Source: Pseudomonas sp. JAI120
Lineage (GTDB): Bacteria; Pseudomonadota; Gammaproteobacteria; Pseudomonadales; Pseudomonadaceae
Direction: 5' to 3'
Assembly (NCBI RefSeq): GCF_014207255.1
Contig: NZ_JACHCZ010000010.1
Coordinates: forward strand, 41,216 to 105,215
Length of the DNA: 64,000 bases
In this document: one piece after another, positions 50,121 through 59,433 of the stretch
Layout of the letters: every line of letters begins with the position of its first letter
Position numbering within the stretch: position 1 is the stretch's first letter
Notes under the pieces: generated by a model
Seen by the model: the letters and a program-made list of their open reading frames with translations, nothing else
Told to the model about the DNA's origin: nothing
Databases searched by the model: none
Position numbers and translations under genes: made by a program

Positions 50121-52364
50121 TCAGGTATGGGAGTCCTCGATCACCCTCGGCACGGTAAAGCGGAACTCACTGCCACGTCCGACTTCACTCTCGGCAACGA
50201 TTTTGCCGCCATGGGCTTGGACTATCCCCTGGGTGATATACAGCCCCAGACCCGTACCGGTGGGGTTGTTTTCGGCCTGGGTCCAGTAGCGATCAAACAC
50301 ATGCGGCAATTGCTCAGGCGCAATGCCTTCACCGGAGTCGCGCACCGAAAACACGATCTCTTCACCATTGCTCAATGCGCTGATGCCGATATGGCCTTGG
50401 CGCGGGGTGAACTTGATGGCATTGCCAATCAGGTTCGACAGCACCTGAAACAGTCGCTCCGGGTCGCCGTTGATCTGCAGGCCAGGCTCGGCGTTGAACG
50501 ACAGGTCGATGCCTTTTTCCATCGCCAGTGGCGCCAGCAGGGAATAGGCCTCTTCGAACATTTGGCTGACGTCCAGGGCCACCCGTTTGACCACATAGCG
50601 TCCGGCCTCGATTTTTGAGGTGTCGAGCAAATCCTCCAGCAATACGTTCATGCGCCCGGCGGCCTGTTGCATGGTGTCGATGGCCGAGGAAATGCGGCGC
50701 GATGTGTGCGGGCCGTCGGAGCTGAAAGCCTTTTGCATCATGCCGCAGAGCATGGAGATTACCGTCATCGGGTTGCGCAGGTCGTGGGATACCACCGCCA
50801 CCAGGTCATCGCGGGCACGCACGGCTTGTTGCTCGCGCAGCACCTGGCGGGCCAGATCGTTTTCCAGGGCCGAGCGGCGCAGGTCATTGGCTGCGAAGAG
50901 GTCGCCGTGGCTCCATTTGGTGGAGATACCGGCCATTTCCACTTTCCAGATTTCAAACGAGGTGCGTGGGCGAAGGCGCAGGCCGGCGTTGGAGTTTTCC
51001 AGGGCCAGCGGCTTGTTCGGGTCGCCGCTCCAGTTGATGCTCTCTTTCACTTCCGGGCGGAACCACAGCACGCCGTTATCCACAGGCTTTGGCAGGCTCA
51101 TTGCCAGGACACCACTGGCCACCTGTTGAAATTCGGCAGCTGGCGGGTAGACCGACACAAGGTTATGGCTGGAAAACACCGGCTCGCCGCTGTCTTGCAA
51201 CCACTTGTGCAATGCACGGATCTGAGCGGGTTCCGGGCAGTTGCCGTAGCGGTGCAGTTGCTTGTCTTCGATGATCGCCACGCCGCTGGACAAGGTCAGG
51301 TCCATCAGCAACTGACCGCGCTGGGCCAGGCCGTCGAACACGTTTTCTTCTGACGCCTTCATGGCTTTATCCAGCAACGCCAAGGCCTCAACTTTTTCCT
51401 CACGCTGACGGCTCAGGTCCAGGGCTTCCATGGCGCTGATCTGCAATGACAACACCTGGCCGATGGTCTGGCAGGTGATGCGCAAGTCATTGGGCACCAA
51501 CAGTGGTTCACGGTTGCCGCAACTGATCAGGCCCCAGAGTTTGTCGCCCTTCATCAGCGAAATGCTCATGGACGACAACACGCCCATGTTCTGCATGTAC
51601 TGGCAGTGAATCGGCGACACGCTGCGCAGGGTGGCGAAGCTCAAGTCCAGTGGCTCGCCGGTGTCGGGACGCAACCGGGGCAGCAGGGGCACCGGCTCGT
51701 AGGCGGCGTTCGGGATGATGCGCAGCCAGTTGGTGCGATACAGCTCGCGGGCCTGTTCCGGGATGTCGGACGCAGGGAAGAAGAGGCCGTTGAACAACTC
51801 CATGGACGGTGCCGACGCTTCGGCGATCACCTGACCATGGCCTTCCTCTTCGAAGCGATAGATCAACACCCGGTCGTAACCGGTCATGGCCTGGATTTCA
51901 GTCACGCTGATTTCGTACAGCGCTTGCAGGGTTTTCGCAGCCTGCAACCGTTGCAGCATCTTGCCCAGGTCACTGCTGCGCCCCTTCAGCGCCCGTGGCC
52001 GGAAGTCCTTGAGCCGCGGCTCGAACTCCAGCACCAGCACATCCTGATGGCGGTGCAACAGGCCTTCGAACTCGGCGCCGTTGAACGTGACATGCAGCGG
52101 CTGCGCATCGACAAAACTGTTGTGTTCCGCCATGACCTGCACGGCCTGGGCATGCTCGGCACCCACCAGCGTGTGCAGCGGCTGACCCAGCAACGACTCG
52201 GGGTCGCGGTTGAACAAAGCGGCGATGTTGGCACTGACTTGAATGATGTTCAGGTCGGGTTCCGACAGCGTCAGCAGCACGCCGTGGGGTTGGATCGCCC
52301 CCGGAAAGCGGATGGGTTCGTCGGCACAGTTGGCAAGCAGCTCTTCAAAGTCTTCGGGTTTCAT
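50121..52364 (-). CDS. bphP: Bacteriophytochrome histidine kinase
   Basis: 747-residue red/far-red photoreceptor. PAS-GAF-PHY sensor: the biliverdin cysteine is Cys13 (ELLANCADEPIRFPG), the GAF motif FPASDIPEQARELY and the PHY tongue RPRTSFEIWK are intact. The kinase part has an H-box VVSHDLRNPMTVI near 520 and ATP motifs NLIGNAIKF, RDSGEGIAPEQ, GTGLGLYI. It ends without a receiver domain, so a separate response regulator is needed. The start at 52364 has AGGAGGT seven bases ahead. Its start overlaps the bphO stop (ATGA). Confidence 0.96.
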   Translation of the reverse strand: MKPEDFEELLANCADEPIRFPGAIQPHGVLLTLSEPDLNIIQVSANIAALFNRDPESLLGQPLHTLVGAEHAQAVQVMAEHNSFVDAQPLHVTFNGAEFEGLLHRHQDVLVLEFEPRLKDFRPRALKGRSSDLGKMLQRLQAAKTLQALYEISVTEIQAMTGYDRVLIYRFEEEGHGQVIAEASAPSMELFNGLFFPASDIPEQARELYRTNWLRIIPNAAYEPVPLLPRLRPDTGEPLDLSFATLRSVSPIHCQYMQNMGVLSSMSISLMKGDKLWGLISCGNREPLLVPNDLRITCQTIGQVLSLQISAMEALDLSRQREEKVEALALLDKAMKASEENVFDGLAQRGQLLMDLTLSSGVAIIEDKQLHRYGNCPEPAQIRALHKWLQDSGEPVFSSHNLVSVYPPAAEFQQVASGVLAMSLPKPVDNGVLWFRPEVKESINWSGDPNKPLALENSNAGLRLRPRTSFEIWKVEMAGISTKWSHGDLFAANDLRRSALENDLARQVLREQQAVRARDDLVAVVSHDLRNPMTVISMLCGMMQKAFSSDGPHTSRRISSAIDTMQQAAGRMNVLLEDLLDTSKIEAGRYVVKRVALDVSQMFEEAYSLLAPLAMEKGIDLSFNAEPGLQINGDPERLFQVLSNLIGNAIKFTPRQGHIGISALSNGEEIVFSVRDSGEGIAPEQLPHVFDRYWTQAENNPTGTGLGLYITQGIVQAHGGKIVAESEVGRGSEFRFTVPRVIEDSHT

Positions 52365-52975
52365 AGCAGTACCTCCTGGCTGTCGAGCCATTGCTCAAAG
52401 CAGCTGAATGTCGAACGTGCCGCGTTCACCGCACGCTGTTTGGCTGGCGCGTCCAGCGGCTGACGGCCCAGATAGTCGAGAAAATCCTTCCAGCGCCGAC
52501 CGGTCTCGGCACCGTATACATCGAGGAACGCACCGCCGTTATCGGCGTCCAGATCCAGGCGCAGGGCCATTTCCCGGCGCAATACCTGGCCGCCCAAGGT
52601 TGCGCCTTCCAGCACATACAGGGCGCCGAGGCAGGCTGCGGGGGTGTCGAAGGAGGGCAGTTGCACACAGTGTGGCAAGGCATTGATCGCGGGGGCATCC
52701 AGGCCAAGGGCGTGAAGATCGTCCAACAGGGTCGGTGTTTTCACACGCAGCGCCGGGTCGAAGCCTTCAGGGATGAAGTCGCAGCCGTACAGCGCCGCTT
52801 CCATCGGCCCATAAAACCCGTAATACGCCTGGATCAAGCGCTGGTACCAGCCGGCATCCAGGTGCTCGGAAAAAAACGGCAGGCGTTTTTCCAGCGCTAC
52901 GTGCAATAGGCCAGTGCCTGCGCGCAACGCTTCCAGCAATGAGGGCGTACCACCATCATGGGCCTGTGAATGCAT
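52361..52975 (-). CDS. bphO: Biliverdin-producing haem oxygenase
   Basis: 204-residue haem oxygenase that makes the biliverdin chromophore for BphP. The proximal histidine is in GTGLLHVALEKRLPFF near residue 25, and the distal helix glycines are in YVLEGATLGGQVLRREM. It overlaps bphP by four bases, the usual bphO-bphP pairing in Pseudomonas. Lies 196 bases downstream of a response regulator gene on the same strand. Confidence 0.95.
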   Translation of the reverse strand: MHSQAHDGGTPSLLEALRAGTGLLHVALEKRLPFFSEHLDAGWYQRLIQAYYGFYGPMEAALYGCDFIPEGFDPALRVKTPTLLDDLHALGLDAPAINALPHCVQLPSFDTPAACLGALYVLEGATLGGQVLRREMALRLDLDADNGGAFLDVYGAETGRRWKDFLDYLGRQPLDAPAKQRAVNAARSTFSCFEQWLDSQEVLL

Positions 52976-53171
52976 TCAATGAGCTCGAACTGTGGGCCTT
53001 TCGGCCATGAATGACGCGTTAAAAAAGGCGACGATTCTACACAACACGTAAGCATCAGCTGAACGCACAAAGCGAAAAGGCTGACCAGTGGATCAGAAAA
53101 GTCGCTCCCTGCTTAATTAAGTGACCATAAGGCCAGCTGTGAAGTTCGGCATAAATGATATCGCGACGCTA

Positions 53172-53552
53172 TCAATGCATGGACGACCCCTGCTGGGTCA
53201 ACGCGGTTTGCACGCACTCAAGTAGATGTTCGGTGCTCCACGGCTTGGGCAGGAACCGCACGGAGCCTCCCAATTGCTCTGCGAGTCTGGCGTTTCCCGA
53301 GGTGAGCAATACCGGCACCGACGGCCAGCGGTGTGCAACTACCCGGCTGAGGTCATAACCGTTGAGCAACCCCGGCATCTGCACATCGCTGACAATCAAA
53401 TCCACCGGGTCATCGCCACGCTCCAGGTAAATCATCCCTTCATCGGCCGAAGGGAAAGAGGTCACCGTCGCGCCGAAATCCTCCAGTACATCCACCATCA
53501 ACGACCGAATGATCTCGTCGTCTTCCAATACCAAAATCGATGGCTGAGCCAT
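53172..53552 (-). CDS. Single-domain response regulator
   Basis: 126-residue receiver without output domain. The acidic pocket is LEDDE (10-12), the phospho-acceptor Asp56 is in LIVSDVQMPG, Thr/Ser in VLLTSG, and Lys103 in RFLPKPW. The start at 53552 has GGAG eight bases ahead; the longer frame is not needed. Upstream of bphO-bphP in the same direction, so it is the best candidate for the phosphate acceptor of BphP, though co-transcription across 196 bases is not proven. Confidence 0.9.
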   Translation of the reverse strand: MAQPSILVLEDDEIIRSLMVDVLEDFGATVTSFPSADEGMIYLERGDDPVDLIVSDVQMPGLLNGYDLSRVVAHRWPSVPVLLTSGNARLAEQLGGSVRFLPKPWSTEHLLECVQTALTQQGSSMH

Positions 53553-53749
53553 GATCGTTACTCCACCATCAGGGTTCAGTAGGGTGGAGTGGAATAGGGT
53601 TGGATAGGTTCTATTGGATCTGCACGGGGCGATGGGTGGTCGATTCGAGGGTCTAGGTTGCGCATTTGCGCGGTGGTACGGCACGATACCGGCGCTCTGC
53701 AATCAGGATCTGCCCGAACCCCACGGGCCTTCGCACAAGGTCGTCAACC

Positions 53750-54292
53750 GTGAACGCTTCCGCTGCCCCCTTGATCGACCCGAACCTGGGTAACCGCATG
53801 ATCAAAGTCGACCACGCCGGCGAACATGGCGCGATCTGTATCTACAGTGGCCAGCTGTTTATGGCGCGGTTGTTCGCCCCCGGCATGGTGGGGGAGCTCC
53901 AGGAGTTCCTCGCCCACGAGCGCCGCCACCGCGCCGTGTTTCAGGCTGAGTTGCAACGGCGAGGCTACCGACGCTGCCGCAGCTACTGGCTGTGTGGCCT
54001 TGGCGGGCTGGTGCTGGGCCTGCTCACCGGGGTGTGCGGGCGCAAGGCTATCGCCACCACCACCGTGGCGGTGGAAAGCGTGGTGCTCAAGCACCTGGCT
54101 CATCAACTTCACGCTTTACGCGACGTAGACCCGCTGGCCGTGGCGGCCATTGCCTCCATCGTCGAAGAAGAACAACACCACCACGATCACTCGGCAGCGC
54201 AGATTGATGTTCGCGACCCTTGGTTTCGTGCGCTGACGCCGGTGGTTACGGCGTGGACCGAAGCGGTGATCTGGATGGGCATGCGCACCTGA
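53750..54292 (+). CDS. Coq7-like diiron hydroxylase
   Basis: 180-residue protein of the demethoxyubiquinone hydroxylase (Coq7) family, last hydroxylation of ubiquinone synthesis. The diiron ligands can be traced: Glu in DHAGEHGAICIY, ExxH in LAHERRHRAVF, Glu in TVAVESVVL, and ExxH in EEEQHHHDHS. The start is uncertain; GTG 53750 with AAGG ahead gives VNASAAPLIDPNLGNRMIKV, while ATG 53798 starts directly at MIKVDH. The N-terminus is shorter than in the usual Pseudomonas Coq7 (about 215), so this looks like a second-type enzyme. A cytochrome c gene follows 43 bases on. Confidence 0.85.
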   Translation: MNASAAPLIDPNLGNRMIKVDHAGEHGAICIYSGQLFMARLFAPGMVGELQEFLAHERRHRAVFQAELQRRGYRRCRSYWLCGLGGLVLGLLTGVCGRKAIATTTVAVESVVLKHLAHQLHALRDVDPLAVAAIASIVEEEQHHHDHSAAQIDVRDPWFRALTPVVTAWTEAVIWMGMRT

Positions 54293-54335
54293 CAAACAGG
54301 CATAATCGCCGGCAACGCCCGATGTGGAGTCACCC

Positions 54336-54710
54336 ATGAAGTACGTCCTACTGACCCTCGCGCTCATCCTCAACACCGGCACGGCTAATGCGGCCGGCGA
54401 TGCCGAGGCTGGCGCCAAGCTCTTCAGCAAGACCTGCGGCGGCTGCCACAGCGTCGGCGAAGGCGCGCGCGGTGGCTTTGGCCCGGAGCTCAACGGCATC
54501 ATCGGCCGACCCGCCGGTACCACCGCCGACTATCAATATTCGGACGCGATGAAAAACTCCGGCGTGGTCTGGACTCGCGACAAGCTGGCGGCCTATATCG
54601 AAGCGCCAAAAAAGGTGGTGAGTGGTACGCGCATGATTTTCTGGGGCATCAGCGACCCGGAAAAAATCGACAACATCCTGGCGTACCTTGAGACGTTCCA
54701 GCCCAAGTAA
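54336..54710 (+). CDS. Class I c-type cytochrome
   Basis: 124-residue periplasmic electron carrier. Signal peptide MKYVLLTLALILNTGTANAA, haem site CGGCH (34-38) and axial Met in SGTRMIFWGISDPEK. It resembles cytochrome c2/c550. The start at 54336 has TGGAG ahead. It ends immediately before the convergent sulfatase gene and follows the Coq7-like gene, with which it may be co-transcribed. Confidence 0.92.
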   Translation: MKYVLLTLALILNTGTANAAGDAEAGAKLFSKTCGGCHSVGEGARGGFGPELNGIIGRPAGTTADYQYSDAMKNSGVVWTRDKLAAYIEAPKKVVSGTRMIFWGISDPEKIDNILAYLETFQPK

Positions 54711-56732
54711 TCACTCACGCACATTCCTGAACAGCATCAACCGCGCACTTTCATGCAGCCCACGGGTCAGCGCCTGCAAACGCTGAAATTCCTCGGGGTG
54801 CTGCGCGGCCACATCGTCACGCGGGGTGAGTGATGCCAGGTCATGCAAGGTCGGAGAGCTGCCGTCGTATTGCATCTGCAGCAGGAAGTCCTGGGTCACG
54901 CCGCCGATGATCGGGAAGGTGCCCTCGCGCAACACCAGCGGCACCACGCGTTCGCCCTCGGGCGCCGGTTGCTGGATGTCCCGGCCCATCGCGCCATTGC
55001 GAAACGGTACGCCCGCCATGCCGGCGACGGTGGGCAGCAGGTCGGCCAGCCCCACCGCTTCTTCGATCACCCGGGGCTCAAGGCCGGGGGCGTGGATCAA
55101 CAGCGGCACGTTGTTACTTTCCAGGCCCAGCTGTTCGAAGGCCGGCGCCATGTGCGGGATCTGGCTGATGCGGGTGTTGTGGTCACCGAAGAACACAAAA
55201 ATGCTGTTGTCGTAGTAGCCGCCGGCCTTGGCGATGTCCATCAGCCGGCCGATGTTGTAGTCCAGCAGGCGCACGGCGTTGTACTGCTCGACACTGCGGG
55301 AACCCGCGGCCTGGGCCTGTTCCAGCGTCACGTCGCTGAGCTGGAAGCCATCGTTGTGCTTGGGGATGGTGAAGGGGCGATGGTTGCCGGAGGTTTGCAG
55401 ATAGGCGAAGAACGGCTGGTCTTTGGGCACCGCGCTTAACAGTCCGTCAGCTTCCTTGAACAGGTCCAGGTCGGAAATCCCCCACACGTCCACCCGTGGC
55501 GATTGCCAGTCGCTCTCCTCGAACAGTTGCACATCGTCGATGCTCTGGCGGATCAGTGCATTGATATTCGCCCAGCCGGCGTTGCCGCCGATCATGTAGA
55601 ACTTCTGGTAGCCCTCGAATGCATTGATCAACGTGTGTTGCCGCGTGATCAGCGGATTGCGCGTGGCGGTCTCCTGGCGGGTGACGTCGGGCACACCGGT
55701 GATGCTGGCCCATACGGTTTTGGCTGTGCCGGTGACGGGGACGTAGAAGTGTTTGAAGAACCAGCTTTGCGTCGCCAGTTTATCCAGGTTCGGCGTGGGG
55801 TTGAGCGGGTTGCCATAGGCACCCACGGCGCTGGTGCCGAGGGATTCGAGCATCACGAAAATCACGTTGGGCGGGCGCTCGCCGGCCAGTCGATAGGGCT
55901 GTACGCCTTGTTCGCGAATGAAGTTCAGGGACTGGGCATCGGGCTGGGCCACGCCCAGGTACTGGGCGACGTGCGGGTAATACTCGCGAACCTGGGCTTC
56001 ATCGAACTGCGATTGGCCGACCTTGAGCGTGTCATACAAAAACAGCACCGGGTTCAGGCCCACGGCGGCCAGTTGGCTGTTGCCGGAAAAGAACGCATCG
56101 CTCCAGCGCAGGGGCACCGGGTTCTCCAGGTTGAGATGGGCGACTCGGCCGAGCAGGGCCAGCAGCACCGCGACGACGCCCATCACACTCACCACCGTCA
56201 GTGTCGGCTTGCTGATAGCGGCGGGCGCTCGATCCAGGGTCAACCGCTCCAGGCAGAGCAACGCCCAGACCCAAAGCGCCACCGCCGCGAGCCAGCTAGC
56301 GGTTATCCACAGCACTGGGTAGGTTTCCCACACCATCTGTTGGGAAATCTGCGCGTCTTGCAGGTAGCGCAGCACCGTCGCATTGATACGCACGCCGAGG
56401 TAGGCGTAGTGGCCGAAGTCGATGATGTACACCAGCCCCACCACTGCCAGTGCGATGACCAGATAACCGCGCGCCAGCCAACGCAGGGCCGGCAGGGTGG
56501 TGAGATTCCAGCGCGGCAACCATGCCACCACGGCCAGAGGCAGCAGGATCAACACCGCCAGGCGCAGGTCGAAACGCAGGCCGATACCCAGGGTTTCCAA
56601 TAGCGCCGGAGTGTTCAAGTCAAGGCCGGAAAAACCCAGCACAAACACCAGCCGCAACGCAGCCAGCAACACAAACACCAACCCGATCGCGCCCACGCCG
56701 TAGCGCAGGCGGCGTGATTGCAACGCACTCAT
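54711..56732 (-). CDS. LTA-synthase-like membrane sulfatase/phosphotransferase
   Basis: 673-residue inner-membrane enzyme: five N-terminal helices (about 9-30, 45-68, 82-105, 125-150, 165-190), then a large periplasmic sulfatase-fold domain. The nucleophile threonine is in VPVTGTAKTVWASITG and metal ligands in VIFVMLESLGTSAVGAYG and FVFFGDHNTRI. Relatives transfer phosphoglycerol or phosphoethanolamine to envelope glycans and lipids. A second ATG at 56732 is preferred for ribosome spacing; 56735 also possible. Last gene of the five-gene operon, with TGATG-type coupling to the membrane protein before it. Confidence 0.88.
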   Translation of the reverse strand: MSALQSRRLRYGVGAIGLVFVLLAALRLVFVLGFSGLDLNTPALLETLGIGLRFDLRLAVLILLPLAVVAWLPRWNLTTLPALRWLARGYLVIALAVVGLVYIIDFGHYAYLGVRINATVLRYLQDAQISQQMVWETYPVLWITASWLAAVALWVWALLCLERLTLDRAPAAISKPTLTVVSVMGVVAVLLALLGRVAHLNLENPVPLRWSDAFFSGNSQLAAVGLNPVLFLYDTLKVGQSQFDEAQVREYYPHVAQYLGVAQPDAQSLNFIREQGVQPYRLAGERPPNVIFVMLESLGTSAVGAYGNPLNPTPNLDKLATQSWFFKHFYVPVTGTAKTVWASITGVPDVTRQETATRNPLITRQHTLINAFEGYQKFYMIGGNAGWANINALIRQSIDDVQLFEESDWQSPRVDVWGISDLDLFKEADGLLSAVPKDQPFFAYLQTSGNHRPFTIPKHNDGFQLSDVTLEQAQAAGSRSVEQYNAVRLLDYNIGRLMDIAKAGGYYDNSIFVFFGDHNTRISQIPHMAPAFEQLGLESNNVPLLIHAPGLEPRVIEEAVGLADLLPTVAGMAGVPFRNGAMGRDIQQPAPEGERVVPLVLREGTFPIIGGVTQDFLLQMQYDGSSPTLHDLASLTPRDDVAAQHPEEFQRLQALTRGLHESARLMLFRNVRE

Positions 56733-57331
56733 CATTGACCCCTGTGCCATTTCAAAAGAGGGCGCCAGGCGGCGCTGATCAGCAGCCCCGCGCCGGCGAT
56801 CAGGCAGTAACCGGTCAGCAACGGGTCGACCAGATAATCCCAATAGTTTTCCGACGCCTTGAGCCGTAACGCAAAAGCCAACGTGCCCATCGCCAACATC
56901 AACACCGCCAGCGTATTACGCCGCCACAACATCAACAGTGCGGCCGCCGCCGCCAGGACGATCATCGGCCGCGGGTTGTAGCCCCAACGGTACGGGTCGA
57001 AGTAGGTCAGGCCCAACGTGGCCGGATACAACACCAGGCTCAACAGGCCAAACAGCAGCAACATCTGTACCTGATGCCGGCGAGCAAGCGGCTGCACGAC
57101 GCCTAGACGGCTGAGCACGACCCAGGCCAACAACACCAATGTGCTGATCGCCAGGTCATCGGTAAAACTGCGCACATACGCCGCCAGCGGCAGCTCGTTG
57201 ACCGGTATAAAACTGACCGCCACCAGCGCCGGCAGCAGCCATGGCCGCCAGGGTGCGGTAAACCTGAGCGTGCTTAACAGCACAAACCCCAGCAGCACAA
57301 AACTCAAATGGGCCTGCCACAGAGAAACCAT
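56732..57331 (-). CDS. Polytopic membrane protein, unknown function
   Basis: 199-residue hydrophobic protein with about six or seven helices and short loops. No family recognised. Aromatic-rich loops such as LTYFDPYRWGYNPRPM and ASENYWDYLVDP stand out. It overlaps the stop of the sialidase-like gene (TGATG) and the start of the LTA-synthase-like gene, so it is surely co-translated with both and may act with the sulfatase. Confidence 0.75.
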   Translation of the reverse strand: MVSLWQAHLSFVLLGFVLLSTLRFTAPWRPWLLPALVAVSFIPVNELPLAAYVRSFTDDLAISTLVLLAWVVLSRLGVVQPLARRHQVQMLLLFGLLSLVLYPATLGLTYFDPYRWGYNPRPMIVLAAAAALLMLWRRNTLAVLMLAMGTLAFALRLKASENYWDYLVDPLLTGYCLIAGAGLLISAAWRPLLKWHRGQ

Positions 57332-58599
57332 CACAGACGTTCCGCCAGCCAGGCTTCGTTGAAGCTGACATGTTTGATAAAGGTGTTATTCCACGAGTAC
57401 ACCAAGTGGTACATGCCGTCCGGGCTGCGGCTGAAGTACGGGTACTCGTATTCGAAATCGCAGCCCCGGGGTTTGCACACGCGGTAGTCGAGGTTGCTGA
57501 GAAAGCGCTGTTCCAGCGGCAGGCGTTTGGCGCCGCTGGAGGCGCGGAAGCCTTCGCCGATGATTTCTTTATAGGCCTCGGGGGAGAAGGGTTGGCCGAG
57601 CGGGTCGGGTGATTCATCCAGTTGCGCCACGGTGCGCCATTGGCTGAGCTGGGCGTCGGTGCCGTAGAGACTGAGCTTGAAGCGGCCATCCTGCAGGTCG
57701 TTGAGGGCCACGAGTAACCCGTCATCTACCGTGCCCACCGCCGCCAACGACGAATTGGGGTTGGCCGGTTCCAGCGGGTACGGCTCGCTCCAGGTTTGCC
57801 CGGCGTCTTCGGTGCGGCTGGCCAGGACGCGGTGGTGGGTGTCGCCGGCGTAGCGCAACATCGCCACCGCGCGCTTGCCATCCAGCGGCACGATGGTCGG
57901 TTGCAGGGAGTTCTTGCCGCGGCTGATGCGGAATTTATCGATCACCGCGCCGTCGGCGCTCAAGTACAGGTACTCGGCAAACTTGCCCATGAACTCGTGG
58001 TACACCGGCAGGCCGATGGAGCCGTCGGCGTGGAACACCGGCGCTGCGCGCACCAGCGTACTGATGTTGAAAAACGGAGAGGTCACCAATTGCCGGGGCG
58101 CCGACCAGTTGGTGCCGAGGTCATCCGACACCATCAGGTTGATCGCACTGGTGGCCCAGCCGCCGACCGACACCGAGACATAAAACATCCACAGGCGTTT
58201 ATCCGGCCCCAGGGCGATCACCGGGTTGCCGAGTTTGCGGATATAGCGCTGGGTGCCGTCGCGGGTGCTTTCCCGCGTGGCCAGCACCTGCTCGGTGCCC
58301 CATTCGCCGCTGCGTGCATCGAAGCGTGCGGTGCGCACCTGCACATCGGCGGCGCCTTCACGGGAACCGGCAAACCACACTGCGATCAGGTCGCCACCGG
58401 GCAGGGCGGTAACAGAGGATGAATGCACAAAGTCAGTGAGCTGCGAGGATACAAAACGGCTGGTGTACTGTGGTGCCGCCGCCACCTTCATGGTGTTCGG
58501 CGCCACTTGGGCAAAGGGGGCCAGCACATGGGGCGGGTGGCTTAGCCACGCGGCCACGAAGACGGCGAGCAGGCTGCAGATCAGTAAGGCGGAGCGCAT
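57331..58599 (-). CDS. Sialidase-fold (BNR/Asp-box) exported protein
   Basis: 422-residue protein of the sialidase/neuraminidase beta-propeller type. N-terminal signal or anchor MRSALLICSLLAVFVAAWLS. Two Asp-boxes are visible, SDDLGTNW and TEDAGQTW, with FAGSREGAADVQVRTARFD early in the propeller. Arginine triad residues cannot be assigned with certainty, so the glycan target is open. A start at 58638 that overlaps the cytochrome gene is possible. Lies within the operon between cytochrome b561 and a membrane protein. Confidence 0.82.
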   Translation of the reverse strand: MRSALLICSLLAVFVAAWLSHPPHVLAPFAQVAPNTMKVAAAPQYTSRFVSSQLTDFVHSSSVTALPGGDLIAVWFAGSREGAADVQVRTARFDARSGEWGTEQVLATRESTRDGTQRYIRKLGNPVIALGPDKRLWMFYVSVSVGGWATSAINLMVSDDLGTNWSAPRQLVTSPFFNISTLVRAAPVFHADGSIGLPVYHEFMGKFAEYLYLSADGAVIDKFRISRGKNSLQPTIVPLDGKRAVAMLRYAGDTHHRVLASRTEDAGQTWSEPYPLEPANPNSSLAAVGTVDDGLLVALNDLQDGRFKLSLYGTDAQLSQWRTVAQLDESPDPLGQPFSPEAYKEIIGEGFRASSGAKRLPLEQRFLSNLDYRVCKPRGCDFEYEYPYFSRSPDGMYHLVYSWNNTFIKHVSFNEAWLAERL

Positions 58600-58621
58600 A
58601 GAGGACCTGTCGAGAAAAGGA

Positions 58622-59167
58622 TTACTGCGCACGTTCATCCGGCAGGCGCTTCCTGCGACCGGTGAGCATGGATAGCGGCAGGTTGTCCCGCACCTGGATA
58701 CTTTCAAACACCGCGGCCAGCACATGGATGCACACCAGGCCCAGCAGCACATTGGCGGCGGTCTCATGGATTTGCAGGGGCCAATCGGCGCCCCACAGGG
58801 CATCCACTTCCTGCATCAAAAAGCCGCTGATGCCGATGGTCAGCAACGCCAGCAACATCAACAGCATCACCAGCGCACCGATGGGCGAATGGCCCAGGCG
58901 ATGCTGCGGGCGGCGGTTGAGCAGCGAGCGCAGATGGGTTTTCAAGCGTTTCGGGGTCGGCCAGAAGTCCGCCCAGCGTGCGCTGCGCGGCCCGATGAAT
59001 CCCCACACCGTTCGTACCAGCAGCCAGGCCATGGCGTAATAGCCCAGCCAGACATGCCAGTCATCGCCCGCTTCGTTAAAGAAGTAATTGGCGACAAAGA
59101 CCCCGGCGATCGACAGATGAAACAGCCTTACCAACGGGTCCCACAGGCGCAGGGATTCGCCTGGCAT
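58622..59167 (-). CDS. Cytochrome b561-family protein
   Basis: 181-residue inner-membrane di-haem cytochrome b of the Ni/Fe-hydrogenase/b561 type. Four helices; candidate haem histidines are in VRLFHLSIAGVF, DWHVWLGYY, QIHETAANVL and CIHVLAAVFE. The electron partner is unknown. The start overlaps the PepSY gene stop by one base (TGATG); 22 bases to the next gene. Confidence 0.9.
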   Translation of the reverse strand: MPGESLRLWDPLVRLFHLSIAGVFVANYFFNEAGDDWHVWLGYYAMAWLLVRTVWGFIGPRSARWADFWPTPKRLKTHLRSLLNRRPQHRLGHSPIGALVMLLMLLALLTIGISGFLMQEVDALWGADWPLQIHETAANVLLGLVCIHVLAAVFESIQVRDNLPLSMLTGRRKRLPDERAQ

Positions 59168-59433
59168 CAGCCTTTGATCTCAGTCTTCACAGCCTTGCCG
59201 GTCACCGGATCGTGGTAGATCTCGACCTTGCGCTTGTCCTTGTCGAAACCGTAGATCTCGTAGCAGTTGCCGTCGGTGACCTTGAACTTGCTGATCTCGT
59301 AGCCTTCGGCCTTGAGCTTGTCCTGGAAGGCTTTTTCGTCTTGCCATTGCGAGCGTTCGGCGGTGGTGCATTGCGGACCGGCAACGGCCAGGGGGCTGGC
59401 GATAATCAGGGACAGCAGGAGAATTTTGCGCAT
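59167..59433 (-). CDS. PepSY-domain periplasmic protein
   Basis: 88-residue exported protein. Signal peptide MRKILLLSLIIASPLAVAGP; the mature part is a single PepSY-like fold (FQDKLKAEGYEISKFKVTDG, NCYEIYGFDKDKRKVEIYHD). Two cysteines (QCTT and GNCYE) may form a disulfide. PepSY-b561 pairs next to a two-component system are common and often respond to it. First gene of the operon, 147 bases from the divergent regulator gene. Confidence 0.88.
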   Translation of the reverse strand: MRKILLLSLIIASPLAVAGPQCTTAERSQWQDEKAFQDKLKAEGYEISKFKVTDGNCYEIYGFDKDKRKVEIYHDPVTGKAVKTEIKG

